Program-made: the position numbers and the translations under genes
DNA from: Microbacteriaceae bacterium PS02066
GTDB lineage: Bacteria; Actinomycetota; Actinomycetes; Actinomycetales; Microbacteriaceae
NCBI GenBank assembly: GCA_029959545.1
Contig: JASCPH010000012.1
Span: forward strand, 1-63,458
DNA length: 63,458 nt
Reading direction: 5' to 3'
The notes under the pieces: generated by a model
The model's database searches: none
What the model saw: the letters and a program-made list of their open reading frames with translations, nothing else
Told to the model about the DNA's origin: nothing
In this document: positions 9,497 through 19,055 of the stretch, in pieces
Numbering within the stretch: the first letter of the stretch is position 1
Layout: every line of letters starts with the position of its first letter

Positions 9497-10093
9497 ATGA
9501 GCGTTCCCACCGCGCCGCCTTCACGCGCGCTCGCCGCCTTCTGGATCATCGCCGGCCTGCTCGGATGGGCGGTCTCGTTCCTGCTGTACCTCGAGTACAT
9601 CGGGCAGCTGCGGGGCGTAGACCCGCTCGTGTCATGTCAGCTGAGCGTGATCGTGACGTGCGGGCCCAACCTGCTCTCGCCCGGCGGCAACCTTCTCGGC
9701 TTCAGTAACTCGATCATCGGCGTCGTGCTCTTCTTCGGTCCGATCTACGCCGGTGTGACGGCACTCGCCGGCGCGACGGGCCTGCGGAGCTGGTACTGGC
9801 GCACGTATCTGGCCTTCATCGCCGCGGCGTTCGTGTTCGTGCACTTCCTCGCCTACCGGAGCGTCTTCGAGTACGGCTCGCTCTGCCCCTGGTGCATGGT
9901 CGTGTGGCTCGTCACGATCCCGCTGTTCTGGGTCACACTCGGCTGGAGTGCACGGGCGGGACTGTGGGGGAGGCGGATGCGGCCGGTGGGCCGATGGCTC
10001 GCCAGCTGGGCTCCGCTGGTCGTCATCCTCGACGTCGCGCTGATCGCGGTCGTCGCGCAGCTGAGGCTGGACGTCCTGGGCTCGCTCTTCTGA
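9497..10093 (+). CDS. vitamin K epoxide reductase (VKOR) family membrane protein
   Basis: 198 aa with about five hydrophobic segments. The conserved VKOR cysteines are present: loop pair C47 and C55 (VSCQLSVIVTCG) and the quinone-side CPWC at 130-133, plus the Ser of NSIIGVV. Bacterial VKOR reoxidises DsbA-type proteins and passes electrons to quinone, replacing DsbB. ATG 9497 is chosen because it starts just before the first membrane segment. The gene lies 64 bp after the DsbA-like gene in the same direction, so the two probably form an oxidative folding pair. Confidence 0.9.
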   Translation: MSVPTAPPSRALAAFWIIAGLLGWAVSFLLYLEYIGQLRGVDPLVSCQLSVIVTCGPNLLSPGGNLLGFSNSIIGVVLFFGPIYAGVTALAGATGLRSWYWRTYLAFIAAAFVFVHFLAYRSVFEYGSLCPWCMVVWLVTIPLFWVTLGWSARAGLWGRRMRPVGRWLASWAPLVVILDVALIAVVAQLRLDVLGSLF

Positions 10094-10206
10094 GCCGATC
10101 CCGCGCGCGTGGCGCGCGTCGCGTTACGAACCTGTGAATTGTCTGAGCGATTGGCGCCGAATCCGACTAGCGTCGGGCGCACCGGGGAAACGCGAGAGGA
10201 CATCAC

Positions 10207-11823
10207 GTGACGACATCACGGCCACGAGCCACCCGTATCGGCATCGGAATCGGCATCGGCGCGGCGCTGGCGGTGACCGCCGGCATCGCGCCGGCCGCCG
10301 CCGTCGACCCGGCCGATCTGGAGGAGCGGGTGACGGTGGACGCCGTCGTCGGCCACCTGCAGCAGCTGCAGGACATCGCCGATGCGAACGGCGGCAATCG
10401 GGCGGCGGGCACCAGCGGCTATGAGGCCAGCGCGGTCTACATCGAGCAGACGCTGACGGCAGCCGGGTACACGCCTGAGCGTCAGTACTTCGACGCCGAC
10501 CTGCAGACGATCGACGCGTACACGTTGACGATCGACGGCTACACCCCCGCAGACCCCTTCGGCATCCCGATGGAGTTCACACCGGGCACGCCCGTCGGCG
10601 GACTCTCGGACCTGCCGCTGATCACCCCGACCGCACCGCTGGGCTGCACCGCGGACGACTGGGCGGGCACCGATGCCGCCGGCGCGATCGCACTCGTCTC
10701 CCGCGGCAGCTGTTCCTTCGCGGAGAAGTCGGCGGCGGCAGCGGCCGCCGGGGCGGAGGCCGTGATCATCTACAACAACGAGCCGGGCCCCCTCCAGGGC
10801 ACCCTCGGCGCGCAGGCGCCCGAGCTCGCACCGACGGTCGGCATCCTGCAGAGCGAGGGGCAGGACCTCCTCACCGCGCTCGCGAACGGTCCCGTCCTCG
10901 CCGACCTCGACCTGCAGCAGCACATCGATTCCGTCGAGACGTTCAACATCATCGCCGACACGCCCACCGGCCGCGATGACAACGTCGTGATGCTCGGTGC
11001 GCACCTGGACTCCGTCGAGGACGGCCCCGGTATCAACGACAACGGCTCGGGCTCGGCGGCGATCCTGGAGGTCGCCCTCCAGCTGGCCGCTTCCGGTGAG
11101 CTGGAGAACACGGTCCGCTTCGCCTGGTGGGGCGCGGAGGAGATCGGGCTCCTGGGATCGGCGCACTACGTCGACGATCTCTACGAGACCGGTGGCGACG
11201 CGGCTCTCGAGACCATCGCGACCTACCTCAACTTCGACATGGTCGCCTCGCCCAACTACGTGATCTCCGTCTACGACGCCGACCAGTCCACGTATGAGGC
11301 GCCGGTGGAGGTCCCGGAGGGATCGATCGCGACGGAGGCGGCGTTCACGAGCTACTTCGATGCGATCGGGCAGCCCTCGATCGACACGGCCTTCGATGCC
11401 CGCAGCGACTACAACGCGTTCATTCTGGCCGGCATCCCCGCATCCGGACTGTTCACGGGCGCCGACGACGTCAAGACGGCGGAACAGGTCGCGCTGTTCG
11501 GCGGCACGGAGGGCATCATCATGGACCCGAACTATCACACGCCCGCCGATGACATCTCGAACATGAACGTCGACGCGCTGCGGATCATGCTGGGCGCCAT
11601 GGCGTACGTCACCGCGGTGCTCGCCAACGACACGTCGGCCGTCAACGGTGTCGCTCCCGTCGTCGACCCGGTGGCGCCGGCGCCCGAGGTGACCGAGGAG
11701 GGCGACCATCTGCTGGCCGCATCCGGCTCGGAGATCTCCGGTGCCTGGCTCGGCGGCGGCATCGTGGCGCTGCTCGCGGGTGCCCTCGTGCTGGCCGCTG
11801 CCGCACGCCGCCGCACCGCCTGA
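10207..11823 (+). CDS. secreted M28-family aminopeptidase with PA domain and cell-wall sorting-like tail
   Basis: 538 aa. The signal peptide spans about 1-32 (RPRATR, then a Gly/Ala core ending APAAA). A protease-associated domain lies at about 135-235. The di-zinc M28 catalytic domain shows H266 and D278 (GAHLDSVEDGPGINDNGSG), the general-base region GAEEIG (E311/E312), D344 (LNFDMV) and a late His in NYHTPADD. The C-terminus has LAASGSE, a hydrophobic stretch and RRRTA, an LAxTG-like layout suggesting sortase E anchoring, but with Ser in place of Thr. A purine-rich ribosome site (GAGAGGA) precedes GTG 10207. It probably trims extracellular peptides. Confidence 0.88.
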   Translation: MTTSRPRATRIGIGIGIGAALAVTAGIAPAAAVDPADLEERVTVDAVVGHLQQLQDIADANGGNRAAGTSGYEASAVYIEQTLTAAGYTPERQYFDADLQTIDAYTLTIDGYTPADPFGIPMEFTPGTPVGGLSDLPLITPTAPLGCTADDWAGTDAAGAIALVSRGSCSFAEKSAAAAAAGAEAVIIYNNEPGPLQGTLGAQAPELAPTVGILQSEGQDLLTALANGPVLADLDLQQHIDSVETFNIIADTPTGRDDNVVMLGAHLDSVEDGPGINDNGSGSAAILEVALQLAASGELENTVRFAWWGAEEIGLLGSAHYVDDLYETGGDAALETIATYLNFDMVASPNYVISVYDADQSTYEAPVEVPEGSIATEAAFTSYFDAIGQPSIDTAFDARSDYNAFILAGIPASGLFTGADDVKTAEQVALFGGTEGIIMDPNYHTPADDISNMNVDALRIMLGAMAYVTAVLANDTSAVNGVAPVVDPVAPAPEVTEEGDHLLAASGSEISGAWLGGGIVALLAGALVLAAAARRRTA

Positions 11824-11917
11824 GCTCGGTTCGGGGAGGGGGCTCGGTGCGCCGTCCCCGAACCCGCGGCCTGCCGTCGCTAGAATCGATCGAACGACCA
11901 AGCAGAGCGGGAGTACG

Positions 11918-12805
11918 GTGGCGGAGCGCGCAGTGAAGCAGGCGGGTAAAGGCACGAAGGGCGATGTGCCCCTCGGCCCCACCGGTCGCCCCTATCAGGG
12001 GTTCGCGACACCGCCGGCGCTCGCAGCCCACGGCCCTGCCCGCATCATCGCCCTCTGCAACCAGAAGGGCGGGGTCGGCAAGACGACCACGACCATCAAC
12101 CTGGCCGCGTCTCTCGCGCACTACGGCCGCAAGGTGCTGGCGGTCGACTTCGACCCGCAGGGCGCACTGTCCGCGGGCCTGGGCATCACGACGCACGACG
12201 TGCCCACCATCTACGACCTGCTGCTGGACACCAAGCGCGACCCGCGCGAGGTCATCGTGAAGACCTCCGTCGAGGGTCTGGACGTGCTGCCGGCCAACAT
12301 CGATCTCTCGGCCGCTGAGGTGCACCTGGTCAACGAGGTGGCACGCGAGACGATCCTCGCCCGGGTGCTCCGCCACGTGGCGGGGGAGTACGACGTCATC
12401 CTCATCGACTGCCAGCCCTCGCTGGGGCTGCTGACGGTCAATGCCCTGACGGCGAGCCACGGCGTGCTCATCCCGCTCGAGTGCGAGTTCTTCGCCCTGC
12501 GCGGCGTCGCCCTGCTGATCGAGACGATCGACAAGGTGCGCGACCGACTGAACCCCTCGATCACCCTGGACGGCGTGCTCGCCACGATGTACGACCCCCG
12601 CACGCTCCACTCGCGCGAGGTGCTCGAGCGCGTGGTCGAGGCGTTCGGCGACGATGTGCTGGAGACCGTGATCGGGCGCACCGTGAAGTTCCCCGACGCG
12701 TCGGTGTCGGGGATGCCCATCACCGAGTTCGCTCCCGAGCACGCCGCGGCGCAGGCCTACCTGCGTCTCGCGCGGGAGCTGGTCGCCCGTGGCGCCGTCG
12801 CCTGA
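11918..12805 (+). CDS. ParA/Soj-family ATPase of the scpAB cluster
   Basis: 295 aa from GTG 11918. The deviant Walker A KGGVGKTT is at residues 50-57, followed by VDFDPQGAL and IDCQPSLGLLTVNAL. A disordered N-terminus of about 40 residues precedes the ATPase. ParA-like ATPases directly upstream of scpA are a conserved actinobacterial arrangement, distinct from the oriC-linked parAB pair. No parB follows here, so a role with condensin loading or chromosome placement is inferred. The last codons overlap the scpA start at 12789. Confidence 0.9.
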   Translation: MAERAVKQAGKGTKGDVPLGPTGRPYQGFATPPALAAHGPARIIALCNQKGGVGKTTTTINLAASLAHYGRKVLAVDFDPQGALSAGLGITTHDVPTIYDLLLDTKRDPREVIVKTSVEGLDVLPANIDLSAAEVHLVNEVARETILARVLRHVAGEYDVILIDCQPSLGLLTVNALTASHGVLIPLECEFFALRGVALLIETIDKVRDRLNPSITLDGVLATMYDPRTLHSREVLERVVEAFGDDVLETVIGRTVKFPDASVSGMPITEFAPEHAAAQAYLRLARELVARGAVA

Positions 12806-13604
12806 GCCGCAGGACGCGGCCACAGACGGATTCCGGGTATCGCTGGGCGTCTTCGACGGCCCGTTCGATCTGCTGCTGACCCTCATCTCGCAGCACGAGC
12901 TCGACATCACGGATGTGGCGCTCAGCGTCGTCACCGACGAGTTCATCGCCTACCTGCGCCAGCTGGGGCCGGATGCGGAACTGGATGAGGCGTCGGAGTT
13001 CCTCGTCGTCGCCGCCACCCTGCTCGACATGAAGGTGGCGGGACTGCTCCCGCAGGGCGAGCTCGTCGACGCGGAGGCCGTGGCTCTGCTCGAGGCTCGT
13101 GACCTCTTGTTCGCGCGCCTGCTGCAGTACCGGGCCTTCAAAGAGGTCTCCGCGTGGTTCGCGCGCTCGCTGGAGCGCGAGGACAGACGGCACGCGCGCA
13201 GCGTCCGCATCGACGAGCGGTACCGGCAGGCGGCCCCCGAGCTCGTGTGGACGCTCAGCACCGAGGATTTCGCCGCGCTCGCCATGCTGGCGATGGCGCC
13301 GAAGGAGATTCCGACGGTCGGCCTCGACCACCTGCACGCGCCGCTGGTCAGCATCCGCGAGCAGGCCGCGATCGTCGTGACCCTCCTACGGCAGCGCGGC
13401 ACGCTGACCTTCCGCGAGCTGATCGCCGGGGTCGACGCCTCCGGCATCGTCGTCGCACGATTCCTCTCCATCCTCGAGCTGTACCGCCACGCGGCGCTGT
13501 CGTTCGAGCAGCTGGAGCCCCTCGGCGAGCTGACCCTGCGCTGGAGCGCGGAACGCTGGTCCGAGGAGAACCTCGCCACTCTGGGAGCCGACTATGACCG
13601 ATGA
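12789..13604 (+). CDS. scpA: segregation and condensation protein A (kleisin)
   Basis: 271 aa. The N-terminal kleisin block FDGPFDLLLTLISQHELDI (from about residue 19), the acidic middle and the C-terminal winged helix that contacts Smc are recognisable. ScpA with ScpB forms the regulatory part of the Smc condensin. GTG 12789 lies inside the ParA gene in another frame (17 bp overlap), and the 3' end overlaps scpB by 11 bp, indicating translational coupling. Confidence 0.93.
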   Translation: MAPSPEPQDAATDGFRVSLGVFDGPFDLLLTLISQHELDITDVALSVVTDEFIAYLRQLGPDAELDEASEFLVVAATLLDMKVAGLLPQGELVDAEAVALLEARDLLFARLLQYRAFKEVSAWFARSLEREDRRHARSVRIDERYRQAAPELVWTLSTEDFAALAMLAMAPKEIPTVGLDHLHAPLVSIREQAAIVVTLLRQRGTLTFRELIAGVDASGIVVARFLSILELYRHAALSFEQLEPLGELTLRWSAERWSEENLATLGADYDR

Positions 13605-14202
13605 CATCCGCACCGAAGAGTCGGAGACCACTGCCTGGCCGCAGGATGTGGGCTCCGTCGCGCGCCGGCTCGAGGCCGTGCTGCTGATCCTCGACGAGCC
13701 GCACAGCGTCGTCGCGCTCGCGGCGGCCGTCAGCGCACCCGTCCCGGCGGTGCGCAAGGCGATCGCGGCGCTCGTCGCCGACTACGACGGCGAGGACGGT
13801 GGCCCGCGACGCGGCTTCGAGTTGCGCGAAGTGGGCGGCGGATGGCGGCTCTACGTGCGTGAGGAGTACGACCGCGTCATCACCGAGTTCCTCGGCACCC
13901 AGCAGCCCGCACGTCTCTCGCAGGCGGCCCTGGAGACCCTCGCGGTCATCGCGTACAAGCAGCCCGTCACCCGCGGACAGGTCGCGTCGATCCGCGCCGT
14001 CAACGTCGACTCGGTCGTGCGCACGCTCGTGGGCCGCGGGCTCATCACGGAGGTGGGCCACGACGGGGAGACCGGTGCCATCCTGTACGGCACCACCGAC
14101 GCGCTGCTGGAGAAGCTCGGCATCAACACGATCGACGAGCTTCCGCACATCTCACCGCTGCTGGATGACGGCAGCGCCGGCTTCGAGGAGATTGCACGAT
14201 GA
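13594..14202 (+). CDS. scpB: segregation and condensation protein B
   Basis: 202 aa of two winged-helix domains. Typical family blocks are ARRLEAVLLILDEP at the start and LSQAALETLAVIAYKQPVTR in the middle. It binds ScpA as a dimer in the Smc complex. The start ATG 13594 overlaps scpA; the final TGA overlaps the rluB ATG (14199). Length is normal. Confidence 0.94.
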   Translation: MTDDIRTEESETTAWPQDVGSVARRLEAVLLILDEPHSVVALAAAVSAPVPAVRKAIAALVADYDGEDGGPRRGFELREVGGGWRLYVREEYDRVITEFLGTQQPARLSQAALETLAVIAYKQPVTRGQVASIRAVNVDSVVRTLVGRGLITEVGHDGETGAILYGTTDALLEKLGINTIDELPHISPLLDDGSAGFEEIAR

Positions 14203-14972
14203 GCGACACCGAGGGCGTCCGCCTGCAGAAGGCGCTCGCGAACGCGGGCGTGGCCTCCCGCCGCGTGGCGGAGCAGTACATCGTCGAGGGCCGGGTGCGG
14301 GTGAACGGTGCCGTCGTGACCGAGCTCGGCAGCCGGATCGATCCCGAGACCGACCTCGTCGACGTCGACGGCGTCGCGGTCGAGTTCGACCAGTCGAAGC
14401 GGTACGTCATGCTCAACAAGCCCACCGGCGTCGTCAGCTCGATGGGCGATGACCGCGGGCGCCGTGACCTCCGCGAGTTCACCCGCGATTTCGAGGAGCG
14501 CCTCTACAACGTCGGTCGTCTGGATGCCGACACGTCGGGCCTGCTGCTGCTGACCAACGACGGGGAACTGGCCCACGTGCTGGCGCACCCCTCGTTCGGT
14601 GTCACGAAGGTCTACATCGCGAAGGTCGACGGTCGCGTGTCGGCGCAGACGATCTCGACGCTCACGCGCGGCTTCGAGCTGGAAGACGGCTTCATCCGGG
14701 CGGACAAGGCGCGTCTGCTCGATGCCTCGGCCACGAGCAGCCTCGTGGAGCTCACGCTGCATTCCGGCCGCAACCGCATCGTGCGCCGCATGATGGCCTC
14801 GGTCGGGCATCCCGTGCTCGAACTCGTGCGCCGGCAGTTCGGGCCCCTCCACCTGGGAACACTCCCGGCGGGACGGATGCGGGAGTTGACTAAGATCGAG
14901 CGGGGTGCGCTTCTCACGCTCGCGCGCCGCGACCAGGTGTCCGACCCGCCCGGAGAGCAGGAGAACCAGTGA
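14199..14972 (+). CDS. rluB: 23S rRNA pseudouridine synthase, RluB type
   Basis: 257 aa. An S4 domain (about 8-60, VRLQKALANAGVASRR) precedes the RsuA/RluB catalytic domain with the catalytic Asp in GRLDADTSGLLL (D109). RluB in E. coli makes pseudouridine 2605 in 23S rRNA. The position next to scpAB is conserved across Gram-positive bacteria. The stop overlaps the next start (14969). Confidence 0.92.
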   Translation: MSDTEGVRLQKALANAGVASRRVAEQYIVEGRVRVNGAVVTELGSRIDPETDLVDVDGVAVEFDQSKRYVMLNKPTGVVSSMGDDRGRRDLREFTRDFEERLYNVGRLDADTSGLLLLTNDGELAHVLAHPSFGVTKVYIAKVDGRVSAQTISTLTRGFELEDGFIRADKARLLDASATSSLVELTLHSGRNRIVRRMMASVGHPVLELVRRQFGPLHLGTLPAGRMRELTKIERGALLTLARRDQVSDPPGEQENQ

Positions 14973-16096
14973 GCGAGTCGAACGGCACCAGCGCGCCCGC
15001 GCGGGTCGCCGCGCGCACCTCGGGCACGGTCCGTGTCGTCGGCGCGGGCCTGCTGGGCGCCAGCATCGGTCATGCCCTCCGTGCCCTGGATGTCGACGTC
15101 GTTCTCGACGACACCTCGCCGGCCCAGCTCCGCCTCGCGATCGACTACGGCGCCGGCCGTGCCGCGGCTCCCGGCGACGCCCCCCGCCTCATCGTCGTCG
15201 CCGTGCCGCCGGATGTGATCGCCGACGTCGTCGAGCGAGAACTCTCGGCCTACCCCGGCGCCGTCGTGACAGACGTCGCGAGCGTGAAGGGACAGCCGCT
15301 GCGCGCGCTCCGAGCGCGCGGGGTGGACCTGGCGCGGTACATCGGCTCGCATCCCATGGCCGGCCGCGAACGCGGCGGGGCCATCGCCGCCCGCGCCGAC
15401 CTGTTCATCGGACGGCCGTGGGTGGTCTGCCGCGACGAGGAGACCACCGCCGCCGATCTCGCGCTCGTCGAGGGCCTCGCTCTCGATCTGGGCGCGATGC
15501 CGATCGAGATGGCGCCCGAGGAACATGACCGCTCAGTCGCCCTCGTCTCGCACGTTCCCCAACTCGTTTCAAGCCTGCTGGCTGCGCGGCTCACGGCCGC
15601 GCCCGAAGACGCGCTGCGCCTGGCGGGGCAGGGCGTGCGCGACACGACCCGACTCGCCGCATCCGCACCCGAACTCTGGGTGCAGATCCTCGGCGCCAAC
15701 GCTGCTCCGGTCGTGGACGTGCTCGATGCGTTCGCCGAGGATCTCGCCGCCGTGGCGAATGCTCTGCGCGAGCCGGATGCGCCGGGGGCCCGTCGCGGAG
15801 TCGCCGACACGATCCTGCGCGGAAATCAGGGCGTCGAGCGGCTGCCCGGCAAGCACGGGCAGAACCGTCGTTTCGAGACCATCGTCGTCATGGTGGACGA
15901 CACGCCAGGTCAGCTCGGTCGCCTGTTCGGCGAACTCGGCGAGCTGGGCGTGAACGTCGAGGACCTGCGCCTGGAGCATTCGCCCGGCGCCCAGTTCGGC
16001 CTGGCAGAGATCAGTGTCGCTCCCGCGATCGCCGCGCCCGCTGTGGCGGGCCTCGAGGCGCGCGGGTGGAGGATTGCGAGCAGTGCAAATGAGTGA
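14969..16096 (+). CDS. tyrA: prephenate dehydrogenase with C-terminal ACT domain
   Basis: 375 aa; oxidatively decarboxylates prephenate to 4-hydroxyphenylpyruvate for tyrosine. The Rossmann motif is [14 protein letters not shown] (about 21-34), followed by [10 protein letters not shown] and the catalytic-region block [13 protein letters not shown]. An ACT domain at about 305-370 ([17 protein letters not shown]) suggests feedback control by tyrosine. The gene sits in the scpAB-rluB-tyrA-cmk-der run, overlapping both neighbours by a few bases. Confidence 0.92.
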   Translation: MSESNGTSAPARVAARTSGTVRVVGAGLLGASIGHALRALDVDVVLDDTSPAQLRLAIDYGAGRAAAPGDAPRLIVVAVPPDVIADVVERELSAYPGAVVTDVASVKGQPLRALRARGVDLARYIGSHPMAGRERGGAIAARADLFIGRPWVVCRDEETTAADLALVEGLALDLGAMPIEMAPEEHDRSVALVSHVPQLVSSLLAARLTAAPEDALRLAGQGVRDTTRLAASAPELWVQILGANAAPVVDVLDAFAEDLAAVANALREPDAPGARRGVADTILRGNQGVERLPGKHGQNRRFETIVVMVDDTPGQLGRLFGELGELGVNVEDLRLEHSPGAQFGLAEISVAPAIAAPAVAGLEARGWRIASSANE

Positions 16097-16778
16097 ATCC
16101 GACGTCGCCATCGTCGCCGTCGATGGACCCGCCGGCAGCGGCAAGTCCTCGGTCTCCAAGGAGGTGGCCCGCCGCCTCGGTTACGGATACCTCGACACGG
16201 GCGCGGTATACCGCTCCCTGGCCTGGCACGCCCTCGACCGGGCCGTCGACACCTCCGACGCCACCGCGGTGCTCGAGGCGATGGGCGACTTCGACGGCAG
16301 CATCTCGCTGGACCCCGACGACTATTGGGTGCGGGTGGGCGACACGGACGTCACCGAGGCGATCCGTGAGACCCGCGTGACCGACGCGGTCAGCGGAGTC
16401 GCCCGCGTCCCCGTCGTCCGTCACACCGTCAATGCGCGTTTCCGCGCCCTCGTCGCCGACTCCGGACGACCCGGTGTCGTCGTGGAGGGCCGTGACATCA
16501 CCACGGTCGTGGCTCCCGATGCGCCGGTGCGCATTCTGCTCACGGCGGCCCCCGAGGTGCGCGCTGCCCGGCGCAGCGCCGAGGTCACCGGACAGGATGC
16601 GGCGGCGGTCGCCGACTCGCTGCGCCGACGTGACGCATCAGATTCCACCGTCGTCGACTTCATGTCGGCGGCCGAAGGGGTCGAGGTCGTGGATTCCACG
16701 CACCTCGACTTCGATGAGACAGTGGCGGCCGTTCTCGCGGTCGCAGAGAAGATGCAGGAGGTGCGCGATGCGCGCTGA
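16089..16778 (+). CDS. cmk: cytidylate kinase
   Basis: 229 aa; phosphorylates CMP and dCMP. The P-loop GPAGSGKS is at residues 13-20, then [14 protein letters not shown] and the bacterial CMP-kinase block [15 protein letters not shown] 16089 overlaps the tyrA stop (16094-16096) and gives the usual N-terminus; the upstream in-frame extension lies inside tyrA. The 3' end overlaps der (ATG 16768). Confidence 0.95.
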   Translation: MSESDVAIVAVDGPAGSGKSSVSKEVARRLGYGYLDTGAVYRSLAWHALDRAVDTSDATAVLEAMGDFDGSISLDPDDYWVRVGDTDVTEAIRETRVTDAVSGVARVPVVRHTVNARFRALVADSGRPGVVVEGRDITTVVAPDAPVRILLTAAPEVRAARRSAEVTGQDAAAVADSLRRRDASDSTVVDFMSAAEGVEVVDSTHLDFDETVAAVLAVAEKMQEVRDAR

Positions 16779-18291
16779 GGACGAGTACGAAGCCGGACCG
16801 GATCAGCTCGAGGAGACCCTCGCCGGAATCGACGACACGCTGGCCGAGCAGCGCGCGATCGCGCTGCGGGCGTCGCTCGAGGACTACGACCTCGACGACG
16901 ACGACGCCGAGGTGCTCGCGGGGCTCATCGGTTCGGGCGATGGGATCGAGTACCTGCCGGCGCTGCCGGTGGTCGCGATCGTCGGTCGCCCGAACGTCGG
17001 CAAGTCCGCGCTCGTGAACCGCATCCTCGGGCGCCGCGAGGCCGTCGTCGAGGACACCCCCGGGGTGACGCGCGACCGCGTGACGTACAAGGCCGAGTGG
17101 CTCGAGCGTCGCTTCTCGCTCGTCGACACCGGCGGCTGGGAGCCCGATGCCAAGGGCATCGACCGGTCGGTCGCCGCCCAGGCCGAGGTCGCGATCGACC
17201 TCGCCGATGTGGTGCTGTTCGTCGTGGACGCGATGGTGGGCGCCACCTCCACCGACGAGCACGTCGTGAAGCTGCTGCGTCGCAGCGGCAAGCCGGTCAT
17301 GCTCGTCGCCAACAAGATCGACGATGCGCGCCAGGAGCCGGAAGCGGCTGCCCTGTGGAACCTGGGTCTCGGGGAGCCGCATCCGGTCTCCGCCATCCAC
17401 GGCCGCGGTGTCGCGGATCTGCTCGACGAGCTCGTGAAGGTGCTGCCGGACGTCTCCGCCGTCGCCAAGCACGAGATCGGCGGGCCTCGCCGCGTCGCGA
17501 TTCTGGGCCGCCCGAACGTGGGCAAGTCGTCGCTGCTGAACAAGGCGGCCGGCGAGGAGCGCGTCGTCGTCAACGAGCTCGCCGGAACCACCCGCGACCC
17601 GGTCGACGAGATCGTCGAGCTCGGCGGCAAGCTCTGGCGTCTGGTCGACACCGCCGGCATCCGCCGCCGCGTGCACCTGCAGCAGGGCGCGGACTTCTAC
17701 GCATCGCTGCGCACCTCCGCGGCGCTCGAAAAGGCCGAGGTCGCCGTCGTCGTGCTGGACGTGTCGGAGCCGCTGAGCGAGCAGGACGTGCGCATCATCG
17801 ACATGGTGCTCGAGTCGGGCCGTGCGCTCGTGCTCGCCTTCAACAAGTGGGACCGCCTGAACGACGACGACATGGCGAACATCGACCGTCGCCGCTACCT
17901 CGAGCGCGAGATCGAGCAGGACCTCGCGCACGTCGCGTGGGCGCCGCGCGTCAACATCTCGGCCCGCACCGGTCGCCACCTCGAAAAACTCGTCCCGGCT
18001 CTCGAGACGGCTCTCGAGTCGTGGGACCAGCGCATCTCGACCGGCAAGTTCAACGCCTTCCTCTCCGAGCTCGTGGCAGAGCACCCGCATCCGGTGCGCG
18101 GCGGCAAGCAGCCCCGCATTCTGTTCGGCACGCAGGCGGGCACGCGTCCGCCGACCTTCGTCCTGTTCACGACCGGCTTCCTGGACCCCGGCTACCGCCG
18201 GTTCATCCAGCGCCGCCTGCGCGAGCTGTACGGCTTCGAGGGGACGCCCATCGTCATCAACATGCGGGTTCGCGAGCGCCGCCAGCGCTGA
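16768..18291 (+). CDS. der: ribosome-assembly GTPase Der (EngA)
   Basis: 507 aa with two tandem GTPase domains: G1 motifs GRPNVGKS at 73-80 and 247-254, each followed by a DTxG and an NKxD-type motif, then the C-terminal KH-like domain ending in MRVRERRQR. Der is needed for 50S subunit maturation. The 65-residue acidic N-terminal extension ([12 protein letters not shown]) is usual in actinobacteria. ATG 16768 lies inside cmk in another frame. It is the last gene of the + strand run and faces nrdG. Confidence 0.95.
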   Translation: MRAEDEYEAGPDQLEETLAGIDDTLAEQRAIALRASLEDYDLDDDDAEVLAGLIGSGDGIEYLPALPVVAIVGRPNVGKSALVNRILGRREAVVEDTPGVTRDRVTYKAEWLERRFSLVDTGGWEPDAKGIDRSVAAQAEVAIDLADVVLFVVDAMVGATSTDEHVVKLLRRSGKPVMLVANKIDDARQEPEAAALWNLGLGEPHPVSAIHGRGVADLLDELVKVLPDVSAVAKHEIGGPRRVAILGRPNVGKSSLLNKAAGEERVVVNELAGTTRDPVDEIVELGGKLWRLVDTAGIRRRVHLQQGADFYASLRTSAALEKAEVAVVVLDVSEPLSEQDVRIIDMVLESGRALVLAFNKWDRLNDDDMANIDRRRYLEREIEQDLAHVAWAPRVNISARTGRHLEKLVPALETALESWDQRISTGKFNAFLSELVAEHPHPVRGGKQPRILFGTQAGTRPPTFVLFTTGFLDPGYRRFIQRRLRELYGFEGTPIVINMRVRERRQR

Positions 18292-18319
18292 GCTCCGCGC
18301 ACTGTCTCAGCTGACTCTC

Positions 18320-19054
18320 TCAGCGCACCGCGAACCGCGCGAACCGCTCACCCGGCACCGTGTCGAGCGAGACCTCATAGGAGGCCTCGCCGACACGGGG
18401 GAGGGGTACCCGGGTTCCTTCGCTGCGGAACCGCTGCAGCGCCCAGCAGGTGACACCGGCGTCGGCCAGGCGATGCCCCAGCACGGCGAGTTCCGCCGCA
18501 TCCGCCGCCTCGGGGTGCACCGTCGTGCGCACCTCGTAGTCGAGGGGGCGGGTGGTTCCCGCGCGCGCCGCCGACTCGGCGAGGACGACGGAGAGCGAAC
18601 CCCAGGAGCGCTCGGCGCTGTTCGAGTAGCCCGTGACCTTCTCGTAGAGCCGTTTGCTCGTCTTGATGTCCAGACCCACCCAATCGACGTGGGGCAGGAT
18701 GCGGGCGAGCGCGGCCGGGTAGATCCCGGCCGTGTGCAGGCCCACCGCGAAGCCGAGCTGCCTGACCGCCGCGATCGCCGCCGGGAGGGCCGGCTGCATC
18801 GTGGGCTCCCCGCCGGAGAACACGACGCCGTCCAGCAGACCACGCCGCTTCTTCAGGAACGTCCACAGCGTGCGCCAGCTCATCGCGGCGGGCGCACGCG
18901 GCGCGCGCAGCGCCGGGTTGTGGCAGTAGAAGCAATCCCACGGGCATCCCTGCAGAAAGACGGTCGCGACGAGCTTGTCGGGCCAGTCGACCGTGGACAG
19001 GCGCGTGAGACCGGCGATGCGCAGGGTGGCCGGGTCGATCGCGGCGGGGATCAC
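18320..19054 (-). CDS. nrdG: anaerobic ribonucleoside-triphosphate reductase activating protein
   Basis: 244 aa radical-SAM enzyme that installs the glycyl radical on NrdD. The [4Fe-4S] motif is C37-x3-C41-x2-C44 (QGCPWDCFYCHNP), followed by GVVFSGGEPTMQ. The start is GTG (complement of 19052-19054), directly after the nrdD stop, so both genes form one operon. At 244 aa it is longer than E. coli NrdG (about 155 aa), as in the other NrdG subgroup with a fuller TIM barrel. Confidence 0.9.
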   Translation of the reverse strand: MIPAAIDPATLRIAGLTRLSTVDWPDKLVATVFLQGCPWDCFYCHNPALRAPRAPAAMSWRTLWTFLKKRRGLLDGVVFSGGEPTMQPALPAAIAAVRQLGFAVGLHTAGIYPAALARILPHVDWVGLDIKTSKRLYEKVTGYSNSAERSWGSLSVVLAESAARAGTTRPLDYEVRTTVHPEAADAAELAVLGHRLADAGVTCWALQRFRSEGTRVPLPRVGEASYEVSLDTVPGERFARFAVR

Positions 19055-19055
19055 T

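Noticed and set aside
18292..18319. Terminator between der and nrdG
   Set aside because: Only a weak CTGAG/CTCAG pairing can be drawn in this 28 bp gap; not convincing.
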